A stretch of DNA of 64,000 nt from Eunapius fragilis (taxonomy: Eukaryota > Porifera > Demospongiae > Spongillida > Spongillidae). A program made the position numbers and the translations under genes. Within the stretch, counting starts at the first letter, position 1; the number at the start of each line of letters is the position of its first letter. The notes below the pieces were generated by a model. The model ran no database searches, was not told where the DNA came from, and was given only the letters and a program-made list of their open reading frames with translations. The DNA lies in contig OY811975.1 in assembly GCA_963681505.1 (NCBI GenBank), positions 457,501 through 521,500 of the forward strand, given 5' to 3'. Below, one piece after another: positions 48,146-58,621 of this stretch.

Positions 48146-49540
48146 ATGGTGTTGGGTCCAGGGAGGGAGGGACTACATGGCCTTGGGTCCAGGGAGGGAG
48201 GGACTACATGGTGTTGGGTCCAGAGAGGGAGGGACTACATGGTGTTGGGTCCAGGGAGGGAGGGACTACATGGTGTTGGGTCCAGGGAGGGACTACATGG
48301 TGTTGGGTCCAGGGAGGGAGGGACTACATGGTGTTGGGTCCAGGGAGGGAGGGACTACATGGTGTTGGGTCCAGGGAGGGAGGGACTACATGGTGTTGGG
48401 TCCAGGGACGGAGGGACTACATGGTGTTGGGTCCAGGGAGGGAGGGACTACATGGTGTTGGGTCCAGGGAGGGACTACATGGTGTTGGGTCCAGGGAGGG
48501 ACTACATGGTGTTGGGTCCAGGGAGGGACTACATGGTGTTGGGTCCAGGGAGGGACTACATGGTGTTGGGTCCAGGGAGGGAGGGACTACATGGTGTTGG
48601 GTCCAGGGAGGGAGGGACTACATGGTGTTGGGTCCAGGGAGGGAGGGACTACATGGTGTTGGGTCCAGGGAGGGAGGGACTACATGGTGTTGGGTCCAGG
48701 GAGGGAGGGAGGGACTACATGGTGTTGGGTCCAGGGAGGGAGGGACCACATGGTGTTAGGTCCAGGGAGGGAGGGACTACATGGTGTTGGGTCCAGGGAG
48801 GGACTACATGGTGTTGGACCCAGGGAGGGACTACATGGTGTTGGGTCCAGGGAGGGAGGGACTACATGGTGTTGGGCCCAGGGAGGGAGGGACTACATGG
48901 TGTTGGGTCCAGGGAGGGAGGGACTACATGGTGTTGGGTCCAGGGAGGGAGGGATTACATGGTGTTGGACCCAGGGAGGGAGGGACTACATGGTGTTAGG
49001 TCCAGGGAGGGACTACATGGTGTTGGGACCAGGGAGGGAGGGACAACATGGTGTTGGGTCCAGGGAGGGACTACATGATGTTGGGTCCAGGGAGGGAGGG
49101 ACTACGAGGTGTTGGGTCCAGGGAGGGACTACATGGTGTTGGGTCCAGGGAGGGAGGGACTACATGGTGTTGGGTCCAGGGAGGGACTACATGGTGTTGG
49201 GTCCAGGGAGGGAGGGACTACATGGTGTTGGGTCCAGGGAGGGAGGGACTACATGGTGTTGGGTCCAGGGAGGGAGGGACTACATGGTGTTGGGTCCAGG
49301 GAGGGAGGGACTACATGGTGTTGGGTCCAGGGAGGGACTACATGGTGTTGGGTCCAGGGAGGGACTACATGGTGTTGGGTCCAGGGAGGGAGGGACTACA
49401 TGGTGTTGGGTCCAGGGAGGGAGGGACTACATGGTGTTGGGTCCAGGGACGGAGGGACTACATGGTGTTGGGTCCAGGGAGGGACTACATGGTGTTGGGT
49501 CCAGGGAGGGAGGGACTACATGGTGTTGGGTCCAGGAACT
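48146..49540. repeat. 31/27-bp minisatellite
   Basis: Units CATGGTGTTGGGTCCAGGGA plus GGGAGGGACTA (31 bp) or a 27-bp form lacking GGAG, about 46 copies. The mixture of lengths lets all three forward frames stay open; the resulting Gly/Trp-rich frames are not genes. Confidence 0.95.
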
Positions 49541-50128
49541 CTGAGCGGTTTTGTAATCTATTAATCCTTTTTGGGGGGGATGGGAATGGGGGGTGGGAGA
49601 GAGAGAGAGAAGGCAGAGGTTGAAACCGTCTCTGCCAAGTCAACCCCAAGCAAAGAATACATTCTTTTGTGGAGCAAAGTCGTTAACACATACATGTATT
49701 CCTAACCCACTTCTGGCAACTTGACAAACGAGATTAAGGCTTCCAGAGGCCAAATGTAACACCTTGAATTTCAAGTGGGATCCAAGCAGGGCAGTCTCCC
49801 CCCCACTGTGGGCCACCATAACAGAAGTGGTCCAGTTATTATGAATTATACCCAATGATGTAATGCAGAGATGTTGTAGCGCTGTACACTCCTGCAAGCT
49901 CATCCATCGAGGTCTGGGGGCGGGGCCACAGCTGCTGAGGCATTTCGGACGGTTAGAAGGCCAATCAGTAGATGTGTAATAGATGTAAACTCTCACTATA
50001 CATGCATGTGCATGCTTGATAAGAAATCAGGAGGATGGCTCGGTGTGTTGAACAATATCGTCATTCTTTAGGGTAGATAATATAGGTCTGGGGCTGAGAC
50101 GCGAGCGAAAGGTGGTCCGGTTGAAACT
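49541..50128. other. No gene seen between two minisatellites
   Basis: A minus-strand open stretch at about 49996-49640 matches nothing I know and has no coding signature. The missing C-terminal exons of the fatty acyl-CoA reductase could lie in or beyond here, but none is recognisable. Confidence 0.35.
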
Positions 50129-50129
50129 G

Positions 50130-50850
50130 TGCAACCAGACCAGGCGAGCATACCCCCCTGCAGACCAGGCGAGCAAACCCCCCTGCAGACCAGGCGAGCA
50201 AAGCCCCCTGCAGACCAAGCCCCCTGCAGACCAGGTGAGCAGAGCCCCCTGCAGAACAGGTGAGCAAAGCCCCCTGCAGACCAGGTGAGCAAACCCCCCT
50301 GCAGACCAGGCGAGCAAAGCCCCCTGCAGACCAAGCCTCCTGCAGACCAGGTGAGCAAAGCCCCCTGCAGACCAGGTGAGCAAACCCCCCTGCAGACCAG
50401 GTGAGCAAAGCCCCCTGCAGACCAAGCCCCCTGCAGACCAGGTGAGCAAAGCCCCCTGCAGACCAAGCCCCCTGCAGACCAGGTGAGCAAAGCCCCCTGC
50501 AGACCAGGTGAGCAAAGCCCCCTGTAGACCAAGCGAGCAAACCCCCCCTGCAGACCAGGTGAGCAAAGCCCCCTGCAGACCAGGTGAGCAAAGCCCCGTG
50601 CAGACCAAGCCCCCTGCAGACCAGGTGAGCAAAGCCCCCTGCAGACCAGGTGAGCAAAGCCCCCTGCAGACCAAGCCCCCTGCAGACCAGGTGAGCAAAG
50701 CCCCCTGCAGACCAGGTGAGCAAAGCCCCCTGCAGACCAGGTGAGCAAAGCCCCCTGCAGACCAGGTGAGCAAAGCCCCCTGCAGACCAAGCGAGCAAAG
50801 CCCCCTGCAGAACAGGTGAGCAAAGCCCCCTGCAGACCAAGCCCCCTGCA
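50130..50850. repeat. 25/16-bp minisatellite with splice-like words
   Basis: Units CCCCCTGCAGACCAGGTGAG plus CAAAG (25 bp), or a short form CCCCCTGCAGACCAAG (16 bp). The 25-bp unit holds CTGCAG and CAGGTGAG, close to an acceptor and a donor on the plus strand. A (GT)n tract follows at 50945-50980. Confidence 0.95.
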
Positions 50851-50942
50851 CAGACTGTCTGCCTAAACCATACAAATTCAAGTGTGGCAAATCTGAAGCT
50901 TCTGTAGGGGCAATTAACATGCCTGAATCACCACAATGCTAC

Positions 50943-50979
<37 letters not shown>

Positions 50980-51080
50980 TTGTTCATGGGTACAGCGATG
51001 TGCAAAAAGCTGATGGCAGAGCCAACACCCTTGGACTAAAAATCATTGTGTCCTCTAACCGCAACAACAACAACAACAAC

Positions 51081-51114
<34 letters not shown>

Positions 51115-51134
51115 CCACAGAATATCTGACTTAC

Positions 51135-53208
51135 ACATCCTTATCCAAGATATGGGGTTGAGGTTGCTGGAGGTGCAGTTGTAGACAATGGGCTGAGCTG
51201 GCTTCTGTAGGGCCGTCACCCAGCTGACGGATATCAGCATGTTGTTGACGTAGTCCACGGGGATGAAGTCAGCTATGTTCTCCTCCTGACACTTCAGCAC
51301 ACGAAGAAGACCTTTGCCAACCTGTAGGGGTGGGGGTGGGAGGTGAGGGTGGGCAGGGTAAGTAAGGAGGTGATTAAGAGAGTGATAGAGAGAGTGGGAG
51401 GGAGGATGGGGAAGAGGAGAGAGGAGGGGGATAGGAGAGGTGAGGGAGGGGAAGGGAAGAGGAGAGGGGAGGGAAGGGAAGGGGAGAGGAGAGGGGAGGG
51501 AGGGAGAAGGGAACGGAGGGAAAGGGAGGGAAGGAAGGGAAAGGGAGGGAAGGGGAAGGGGAGAGGAGGGAGAAGAGGAAAAGGGAGGCGAATAGGAGAG
51601 AGAGGAGAGGGGAGAGAGAAAGCAGAATGTGTAAAGGAAGTAGGAAACAAAGCCGAGTGAATGGCAAAGAGGTGGAAGGAGGAAGAGAAGCAGAAGGATT
51701 AGTGTGAAGAGAGAGAGAGAGAAAGAGGAGACCTAGCACCCTTACAGCAACGTAGAGTCCACCAGGCCCATGAAGGCAGTCAATCCAACCCTGTGGTGTG
51801 GTGTGGTGTGGTGTGATGTGGTGTGGTGTGGTGTGTGGTATGGTGTAATGTGGGGTCGGAGGGACAAGAGAAAGATGTGCCATTAGACATACCCCCCATG
51901 CACTTTGCTACAAACTGAAAACTGACGGGATGAGGTTCCTTCATGGCGGCCCCGATGATGGAAGGCCGAAATATGGCAACCGGGAGACCCTTGCACTCCT
52001 TCATCACCATCTGCTCTGCCAGGGCCTTTGTGAACGTGTAGGTGTTGGGCCTCTGCTTCAGGAGGGAAGGGGTTAAAGCCTTGAGTTGGTCGTCATCCAT
52101 CCAGCTGCAGTGGATCAGGTGAAAGAGACACACAAAAGGTGAAGTGCAGAAACAGGAAGAGGCATGGAGCGGGGAGGTGTGGGTAGGGATGGTGTGGGTA
52201 GGGAGATGTGGGAAGGTGTGGGTAGGGAGATGTGGGATGTGTGGGTAGGAGATGTAGGAAGGTGTGGGTAGGGAGGTGTGAGTGGAATAAGGAGGGGGAT
52301 GAGAAAGGGACGGGAGAATAAGGAGGAGGATGAGAGAGGGACGGGAGGATAAGGAGGAGGATGAGAGAGGGATGGGAGGAGGATGACCACTAAATATGTA
52401 AACATGACCTTAGAAGTGTGGTGCATAAGCAATACATGACACCCACGCACACACAACCAGTCATGATTTCTGACATGGTCATTCCTTATATGGATATGAG
52501 GTACTCACTCCAGCAGTTCCAGAAGCTTCTCCGCAGGAGGTGATACTGGATACACTACTTCATCAATGGTGTCACCAGAGGGACGATCACAGTAGGCATA
52601 TGCTGTTGAAACGTGTACAAAGGACTGGAGGGTGTGTGTGGGTATGTGTGAGGGTGTGCCAGGGTGTGTGGGTGAGTGTGCGTGCAAGGGTATGTGTGAG
52701 GGTTGAGGGTGTGCGTGGGTGTGTATGAGGGTGTGTGTGAGGATGTGTGTGCAAGGGTATGTGTGAGCGTGTGTGTGAAAACATCATTACATGCACACAT
52801 ACACACACACACACACACACCACCATACACACAGATGTGGCTGTTACTCATTCTTAGATCCATGCACAACACCCACTCAAAAGCCCTTCCTCATGAGTTA
52901 GGGGTGGGGGAGGAGGGGGGGGGAGGAGGGGGGAAGGCCTGCATAATAGCACACATACGCTCGGGGCAGAGGGTAATGCATGTGGTCTGGGGCAGAGGGT
53001 AATGTATGTGGTCTGGGGCAGACAATGGAGATATCTCCAAGGTACATGATGAGGCAGCAAAGAAAGTGCAACACACACACACACACATGCACACACATAC
53101 ATACGCACCACACACACCACACACAAACATAATGGATTCAAAAACAGCATTGTGCCCAGGTCTAGAGCAAAACTGCACACATCTGCACACACATATAATA
53201 CAAGGACC

Positions 53209-53247
<39 letters not shown>

Positions 53248-53721
53248 CACATGTGTGCACATACAATAAGTACTCAACAAACACACATTAGTCAATTAAC
53301 GCTGCAATATTTTTGTTTAAATAAAGTGGAGTTGTCCAGATACAATCTGAAGCCGTGAACATGTTGAATAACTTCAAATTGGTATAACGTTTCAAAGGGT
53401 CTGGAAGAAAAATTCTTTGGTAATGCCAAACACATCTTTGACACATACTCATCTCTTGGCGTTGATCAATTAACAAGGTAGGTCACACAATTACGCCCAC
53501 ACAGCATTAGACACTTGACACCAACTCACCGCCAGTTTCTTCATCCTTTTGCACAGTTTAATGACCTCCAACACGCCAACGACGTTCATCGTTAAGGACT
53601 CCCTGACGTTAAAGAGAAGACATATTTAACTTTTGCATGCACAGGCACACAACACACATACACACATCAATAATCACACATATCCACTCACATATCCACA
53701 TACACATATACACATATACAC

Positions 53722-53760
<39 letters not shown>

Positions 53761-54358
53761 TACACACATACACATACTAAGAACTGTCATGCTTACCTCA
53801 ACGGTGCATCAAATCGAATTGTTGCAGCCAGGTGAAACACCACATCAGTGTTCTCTACAAGGAAGGCCTGGTCATCGTCACTTAGGCCAAGCTTCTCATG
53901 CGACACGTCCCCAACCACTGGATACACCTTCTCAAAGACATGCGGCTGCTCCTCTCTGAGTACGTCAAAAGCCTGTGTGGGCGTTCGTAACCAAAACGAC
54001 AGTGGTGCGCCGCCCTTCTATCGCGTTTTTTAATCACCCGCATAGTAATAGGCCTACTTTATGCAACCGCGTTACGCAAGGTCAGCCGCCGCAAAGGGTC
54101 ACCCTGCTGCACTTTTTCGGAAGGCCATAATATTTTACTCACCTTTGAGCTAAGGAGCTCGTCAAGTCTCTGCCTTGCGGTTTTTTCTTTCTTCGGACGC
54201 ACAAGGACGATAACACGCTTCAGACCTTGCAGGCTTCGTAGCAGTTTCTCTAGCAAACATTTCCCCATGAACCCTGTGCCTCCTGTTAGAAATACTTGCT
54301 TCCCTTCGAAAAATTCTTGCATATTTGGCCGCTGCGTTTCAGAGAGCGTGCAAGCCAT
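51135..54358 (-). CDS. Fatty acyl-CoA reductase, N-terminal and central part
   Basis: Reduces fatty acyl-CoA to fatty alcohol with NADPH, feeding ether-lipid and wax synthesis, typically at peroxisomes. Seven exons read in phase: 54358-54143, 53972-53797, 53602-53530, 52624-52509, 52104-51927, 51790-51746 and 51321-51135. Seen are the Rossmann NADP site [48 protein letters not shown], the Tyr-x-x-x-Lys pair in [23 protein letters not shown], and VPVDYV-type [11 protein letters not shown]. The last visible exon ends at a GTAAGT donor. The C-terminal sterile domain is not recognisable to the left, where minisatellites lie, so the gene is either long or truncated. The start MACTLSETQ is 432 bp from the divergent ALG10 copy 3. 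Confidence 0.9.
51335..53270. repeat. Simple repeats in reductase introns
   Basis: GGGA/GAGA-rich DNA at 51335-51620, TGTGG repeats at 51792-51845, GTGTGGGTAGGGA repeats at 52165-52380, and TG/CA tracts at 52620-52825, 53070-53130 and 53210-53255; a further CA/TA tract at 53690-53780. Open frames through them are artefacts. Confidence 0.85.
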
Positions 54359-54790
54359 TTCGACCTCGAGTTGAAGGTGCGGATATATAGAGGCGTGGCT
54401 ACTGCACGTGAGATTACAACACAGGGCATATTAATTCACAAGTAAAATAATGCAAATAGTTATATATATATATTTGTTTTCATTTCATTTCTAACACTAC
54501 AAGAAAAGTATGGTTATCTAGGCTTGAGTAACTTGGGATAAAGTCACAAAAGTTACCCGAAATCTTTTATAACTCTGCACAACTACAGTTATCAGATCTA
54601 TGAATGTAATTTTGTGGTATTAGTTGTGCAGAATTATACTGGATTTAGGGTAACTTTTGTGAGTCTATCCCAAGTTTCTCCAGCCCAGATAACCATACTT
54701 TTCTTGCAGTGTATAAGGACCACACTATTATAATAAAACGACCCAGTACAGTAGTATTAATAAAATTAGCGCGCGAAAAGAAAAAAAAAA
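54359..54790. promoter_or_regulatory. Bidirectional promoter region of the reductase and ALG10 copy 3
   Basis: The two start codons face away from each other across 432 bp. Half of this is a palindromic MITE (54495-54711). AT-rich tracts flank it. The same MITE-to-ALG10 spacing exists before copy 1, so both promoter and MITE were part of the duplicated unit. Confidence 0.5.
54495..54711. mobile_element. Palindromic MITE with CACTACAAGAAAA terminus
   Basis: Begins CACTACAAGAAAAGTATGG and ends with the complement, CTTTTCTTGCAGTG. Inner arms repeat GGGTAACTTTTGTGA and GTTGTGCAGA in both orientations, with a central unpaired region. The 13-base end equals the published En/Spm (CACTA) terminus of maize. 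Target duplication is unclear (TAA against TAT). Confidence 0.85.
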
Positions 54791-57674
54791 ATGGCACGAG
54801 AGTTGTGGTTAGCAGCAGGACTTCTCTCAGCATGTTGTGGGGTCTTGTACGCCCTGATAAATGCGGCACAGCCGTCACCATACATGGTAGGTTGTACGCA
54901 CGCTACCACCATCTTCCGTTGATGGACTTTTTTTTGTGTAGGACGAAGTGTTTCACATCCCCCAGGTCCAGCACTACTGTTCGTATAACTTTTCCCATTG
55001 GGACCCAATGATCACCACACCTCCAGGCCTATATCTGACGTCTTTGGCCTCTCTGGTTCCTTTGTCGTGGCTGCTAGGAACCGAAACCACCACTTTGTGT
55101 ACCGTCTCGTTGCTGAGGTTGGCGACAGCACAATATGGCTGCCTCGATCCGCGTTTGCGTTCTATTGACAGCCATTTCACACTGGGATACGTGAGCCAAT
55201 CCGAGGGGGGGGGGGGGGGGGGGGGTGCAACCGCCCCATTTAAATAAGGTTATAAGGTTCCTCCCCCTTCCCCTTTCTCCCCCCCTCCCCCCTCTTTTTG
55301 TATGAGGTCTGACCTGACCCCTGACCCCTCCCCCCTCTTTTGTATGGGTCTGACCTGAACCCTCCCCCCTCACATAACGTCATGCATGTGTAGACGTTGT
55401 GGTGTTGCTGCCATCACAGGGCACAGAACATCATCTTCTCTGTTGCCAACCTCCCTCTGCTGTACTCCCTCCTCTGCCATATCCATCATGGCACTTCTCT
55501 CCCCACCTGGGGTAAGTTGCTGCGCCATCTTTATTTTCTCCCCAACTGCCCTGGCAGCTGCTCACCAAACGTAACATCATCACCTGCAGCTGTAGTCCAT
55601 TCGTCCCTAAACATGGCCCTCTTCCCCATCCTCTTCTTCTTCTCCTTCCTCTACTACACCGACGTTGGGTCTACTTTCTTTGTCCTGTTGGGGTATGCTC
55701 TCGGATTGAGGGGATACAGGGTATTGTCGGCTGTGGTGAGTTTTTGTGTGTGCACTGAAACCCAATGGACTCACTCAAAAAAAAAAAAAAAAAACACTGC
55801 CCTGTTCGAAGGTACTGACAGGTTCCATTTGGTTCAGACAGACAAACGTTGTTTGGGTGGCCTTTGTAGCAGGCACTGTTGGACTGCAGTGGATGGAGAG
55901 ACAGAGAGGTAGTGTGATTGGTTATTACATGTGTGTGGTGTTTGTGTTTGTGTGTGTAAGCGTGTGTGTATGGGCTTCTAATTGGCTCATGGAAAACAGT
56001 TCACACCCACAAGGTTGCACACTGGTCAACTTTTATTGGTACATGTGCTTCGTGTGGCTGAAAATGTGTGTGTGAGTGTGTGGATATTAGTGGAGGGGTT
56101 ACTGTAACCACTGGCTGTTAAATGGATGTATTTGGAAGAGAGTGTGTGTGCGTTGTTTAGGGGGGGGGGGGAGGGATGGTTTGGGCTCAGGTTTGGTGGA
56201 CCCTGGAACAATAGATGTGATGGTTAAGGGATGGGGTAAGGGTGGGAGGGTGGGAGAGGGGATGGGGTAAGGGTGGGAGGGAGGGAGAGGGGATGGGGTA
56301 AGGGTGGGAGGGAGGGAGAGAGGATGGGGTAAGGGTGGGAGCGACGGGGTGATGGTAGGAGGGAGAGGGAGGGAAGAGGTAAGGTAGGAGGGAGGGAGAG
56401 GGAATGGGGTAAGGGTGGGAGGAAGAGTTTCATATTAACTGTAGAAGGCATTGCTAAAAAAATTTCCTTTCCTCTTTAAAAAAAAAACAACTAACAGGCA
56501 AACACATGACCAACCTGGCTTACTTGTGGGGTGTGGTCAGAGATGTCCCCTCCCTCCTCCTACTGCTGTGGCCGTACGTCTGTTCAGTCCTCCTCTTCAT
56601 CTCATTCCTCCTCTGGAACGGGTCCGTTGTCCTGGGAGACAAGAGTCATCACCAGGCAGCAGTACACCTCCCCCAGGTGTTCTACTTCTTTACGTTTGCC
56701 TGTGGCTTTGCGGGGGCGGTGTTGCTATCCCAATTGGAGCTCATCGTGTCTTATTGGACACGATTTCGTCGCATTTATTGGATTGCCTTACTCTCCATTC
56801 TTATGGTCGCGAGTTTATTGTCTGTGCATTACTTCACGTGAGTCCACCAACTTGGGTCTGTGCACTTCAGGTCCCCTGTGTATCCTAACCCCCCTGCTCC
56901 CATCCCCCTTTAACTAGGTGTTTGTATTTCAGCCTCATTCCTCCTTAACTGAGTATATGTATCCTTGTCCCCATAACTGATCTGTGCATTTCAGCCTCCT
57001 ATCTGGGGTTTATGCATTGAGACACCCTAACTGGATCTGTGTGTTCTAGCCTACCCTAAATTGACAGATTCCATTTCTCCTTCCCTCCTCCCCATGCAGG
57101 TATGCCCACCCTTACCTCCTTGCCGACAACAGACACTATACCTTCTACGTGTGGAAGAACATACTCCAGCGTCACTGGGTGGCCAGGTACCTGCTCACCC
57201 CGGTGTACTGTCTGTGCTCCCTCGCCGCCCTCCATGCTCTGTGTAAGTCCACACACCTCCCACCTCTGTCCCTCGTACTTATGAACACTTCATTTTGTTG
57301 TGTATAGCAAAGCTGCAGTCTGCATTATGGTGAGCTGGAGCTGAGAGTGGTCTGGTAGTGATGTCATGTTCTATCTTCTCCTTCTCTTTCCCTCTCAACC
57401 ATCTCTACCTCCTCCCCTTACCATACACAACAGGGTACTCCTCTATGTGTTCTGCGTCGCCGTGGTTCTTGTGCCCCAGCAGCTGCTTGAGTTCCGCTAT
57501 TACATCATCCCCTTCCTCCTCTTCAGACTCCACATCCCCCAGTCCTCCTCGCTCTGGGGACTGGCGAGGGAGAGTGTTCTTAATGTGGTCATTACCGTGG
57601 TTACTGTTGTGCTGTTTGTAAAGTATCCATTCAGGGGGCCAGGCAGTGACTCACTGCAGAGGTTCATGTGGTGA
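54791..57674 (+). CDS. ALG10: ALG10 alpha-1,2-glucosyltransferase, copy 3 (intact)
   Basis: Completes the Glc3Man9GlcNAc2 donor for N-glycosylation on the lumenal face of the ER. Exons 54791-54886, 54942-55117, 55420-55511, 55590-55735, 55812-55908, 56498-56837, 57100-57240 and 57434-57674 sum to 1,329 nt, that is 442 residues and a stop, near the usual ~470 of the family. Exon 1 encodes a hydrophobic signal-anchor-like start ([20 protein letters not shown]). Conserved marks are [74 protein letters not shown] and the terminal QRFMW. About ten hydrophobic segments suit a multipass ER protein. The exon 2 donor is GTTGGC, weak at positions 3-6 but required by phase. This is the only copy here that can make full-length enzyme. 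Confidence 0.93.
56222..56424. repeat. GGGA-rich minisatellite in ALG10 copy 3 intron 5
   Basis: Units of GGATGGGGTAAGGGTGGGAG plus GGAGGGAGAG, six to seven copies, longer than in copy 1. Confidence 0.75.
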
Positions 57675-58621
57675 AGGTGTCATGGTGAAGATGTGTGTGT
57701 TAGTACAGGTTATGTGTGCTTCTTTTGTATTATGTGCGAATCTTTAGGATCATGTATGCAAGTAAGAGTAGTGGACATCATATGCAGGCTAGTACAGGCA
57801 TATCTCTTTGAAATCTGCCTGGAAGTTAGCCTGTGGCAATCCACATAGCTATATATATTTGTAAGTGGAGCTTACAATTCCTAAACATCTTTGAGCCTAA
57901 AAACCTTACAGCAGATGCTACCTAAGTATGTTCACTTATCTTTGCAAACTGCAGCTGTAAATGGATCACCTTGGCAAAATAATGATCAATTTTTCCTTCC
58001 AAATCTGCCTACATCATTGTTCAAATATGTATAATAATTAAGTTTTTATTTGTGGTGTGTTCTGTGTTTTTATGTTGAATGTAATTTCCCACTGCATTAA
58101 AACAGAGATAGTAAATCAAAATCACCCTTCTACATAGTCTTTCAAGTTTTCAAATTTTTTATTTTCCGTGAACTCCAAAGAGCTTCTATCAAATGGTGCT
58201 TGAGCATCCTAAATTGGACTATCGAACATAAAGTTATTGAACACTGATTTAGCCATACATTTCAATGCCAGCGGTATTTTTCTTTAGCTTGTCCTGGATA
58301 ATTTGATAAAGTATCATAAGGGTGGACACTGTTCCATACATAGATATTCTATCTCTGATTTAAATGAACTACCGCCTTCGGTCGGGTAGTCTGGTGCCGT
58401 GATTTGTTCTGCAGCAACAGGGAAGGCTATCCAATTGGATTACACCATTCAAGTAGATTCATTTTTAGCCCTTCGCAATCTCACAACTTAGAAATGATAT
58501 GAATTATTCACAGCAGTATTACATAACACATCTTGCCACCGAACGGGTCACGCCCATCTAGCTACAGTAGTGTTAGCTTTGGAAACCAGAGACGCACCAT
58601 TGTGCGGTGATCGAACGTGCG
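57675..58621. promoter_or_regulatory. ALG10-to-ankyrin intergenic region, copy 3
   Basis: Matches 11394-12367. The CCAAT word (CTATCCAATTGGATTACACC near 58426) and the GGTCACGCCCATCTAGCTAC block near 58546 are kept. Small indels separate the copies. Confidence 0.45.

Noticed and set aside
48080..49623. Long Gly/Trp-rich frames in the 31/27-bp array
   Set aside because: Overlapping in three frames and explained by the stop-free repeat unit.
50027..50920. Three overlapping minus-strand frames with LVCRGLCSPGLQGAL repeats
   Set aside because: Pure product of the 25/16-bp minisatellite.
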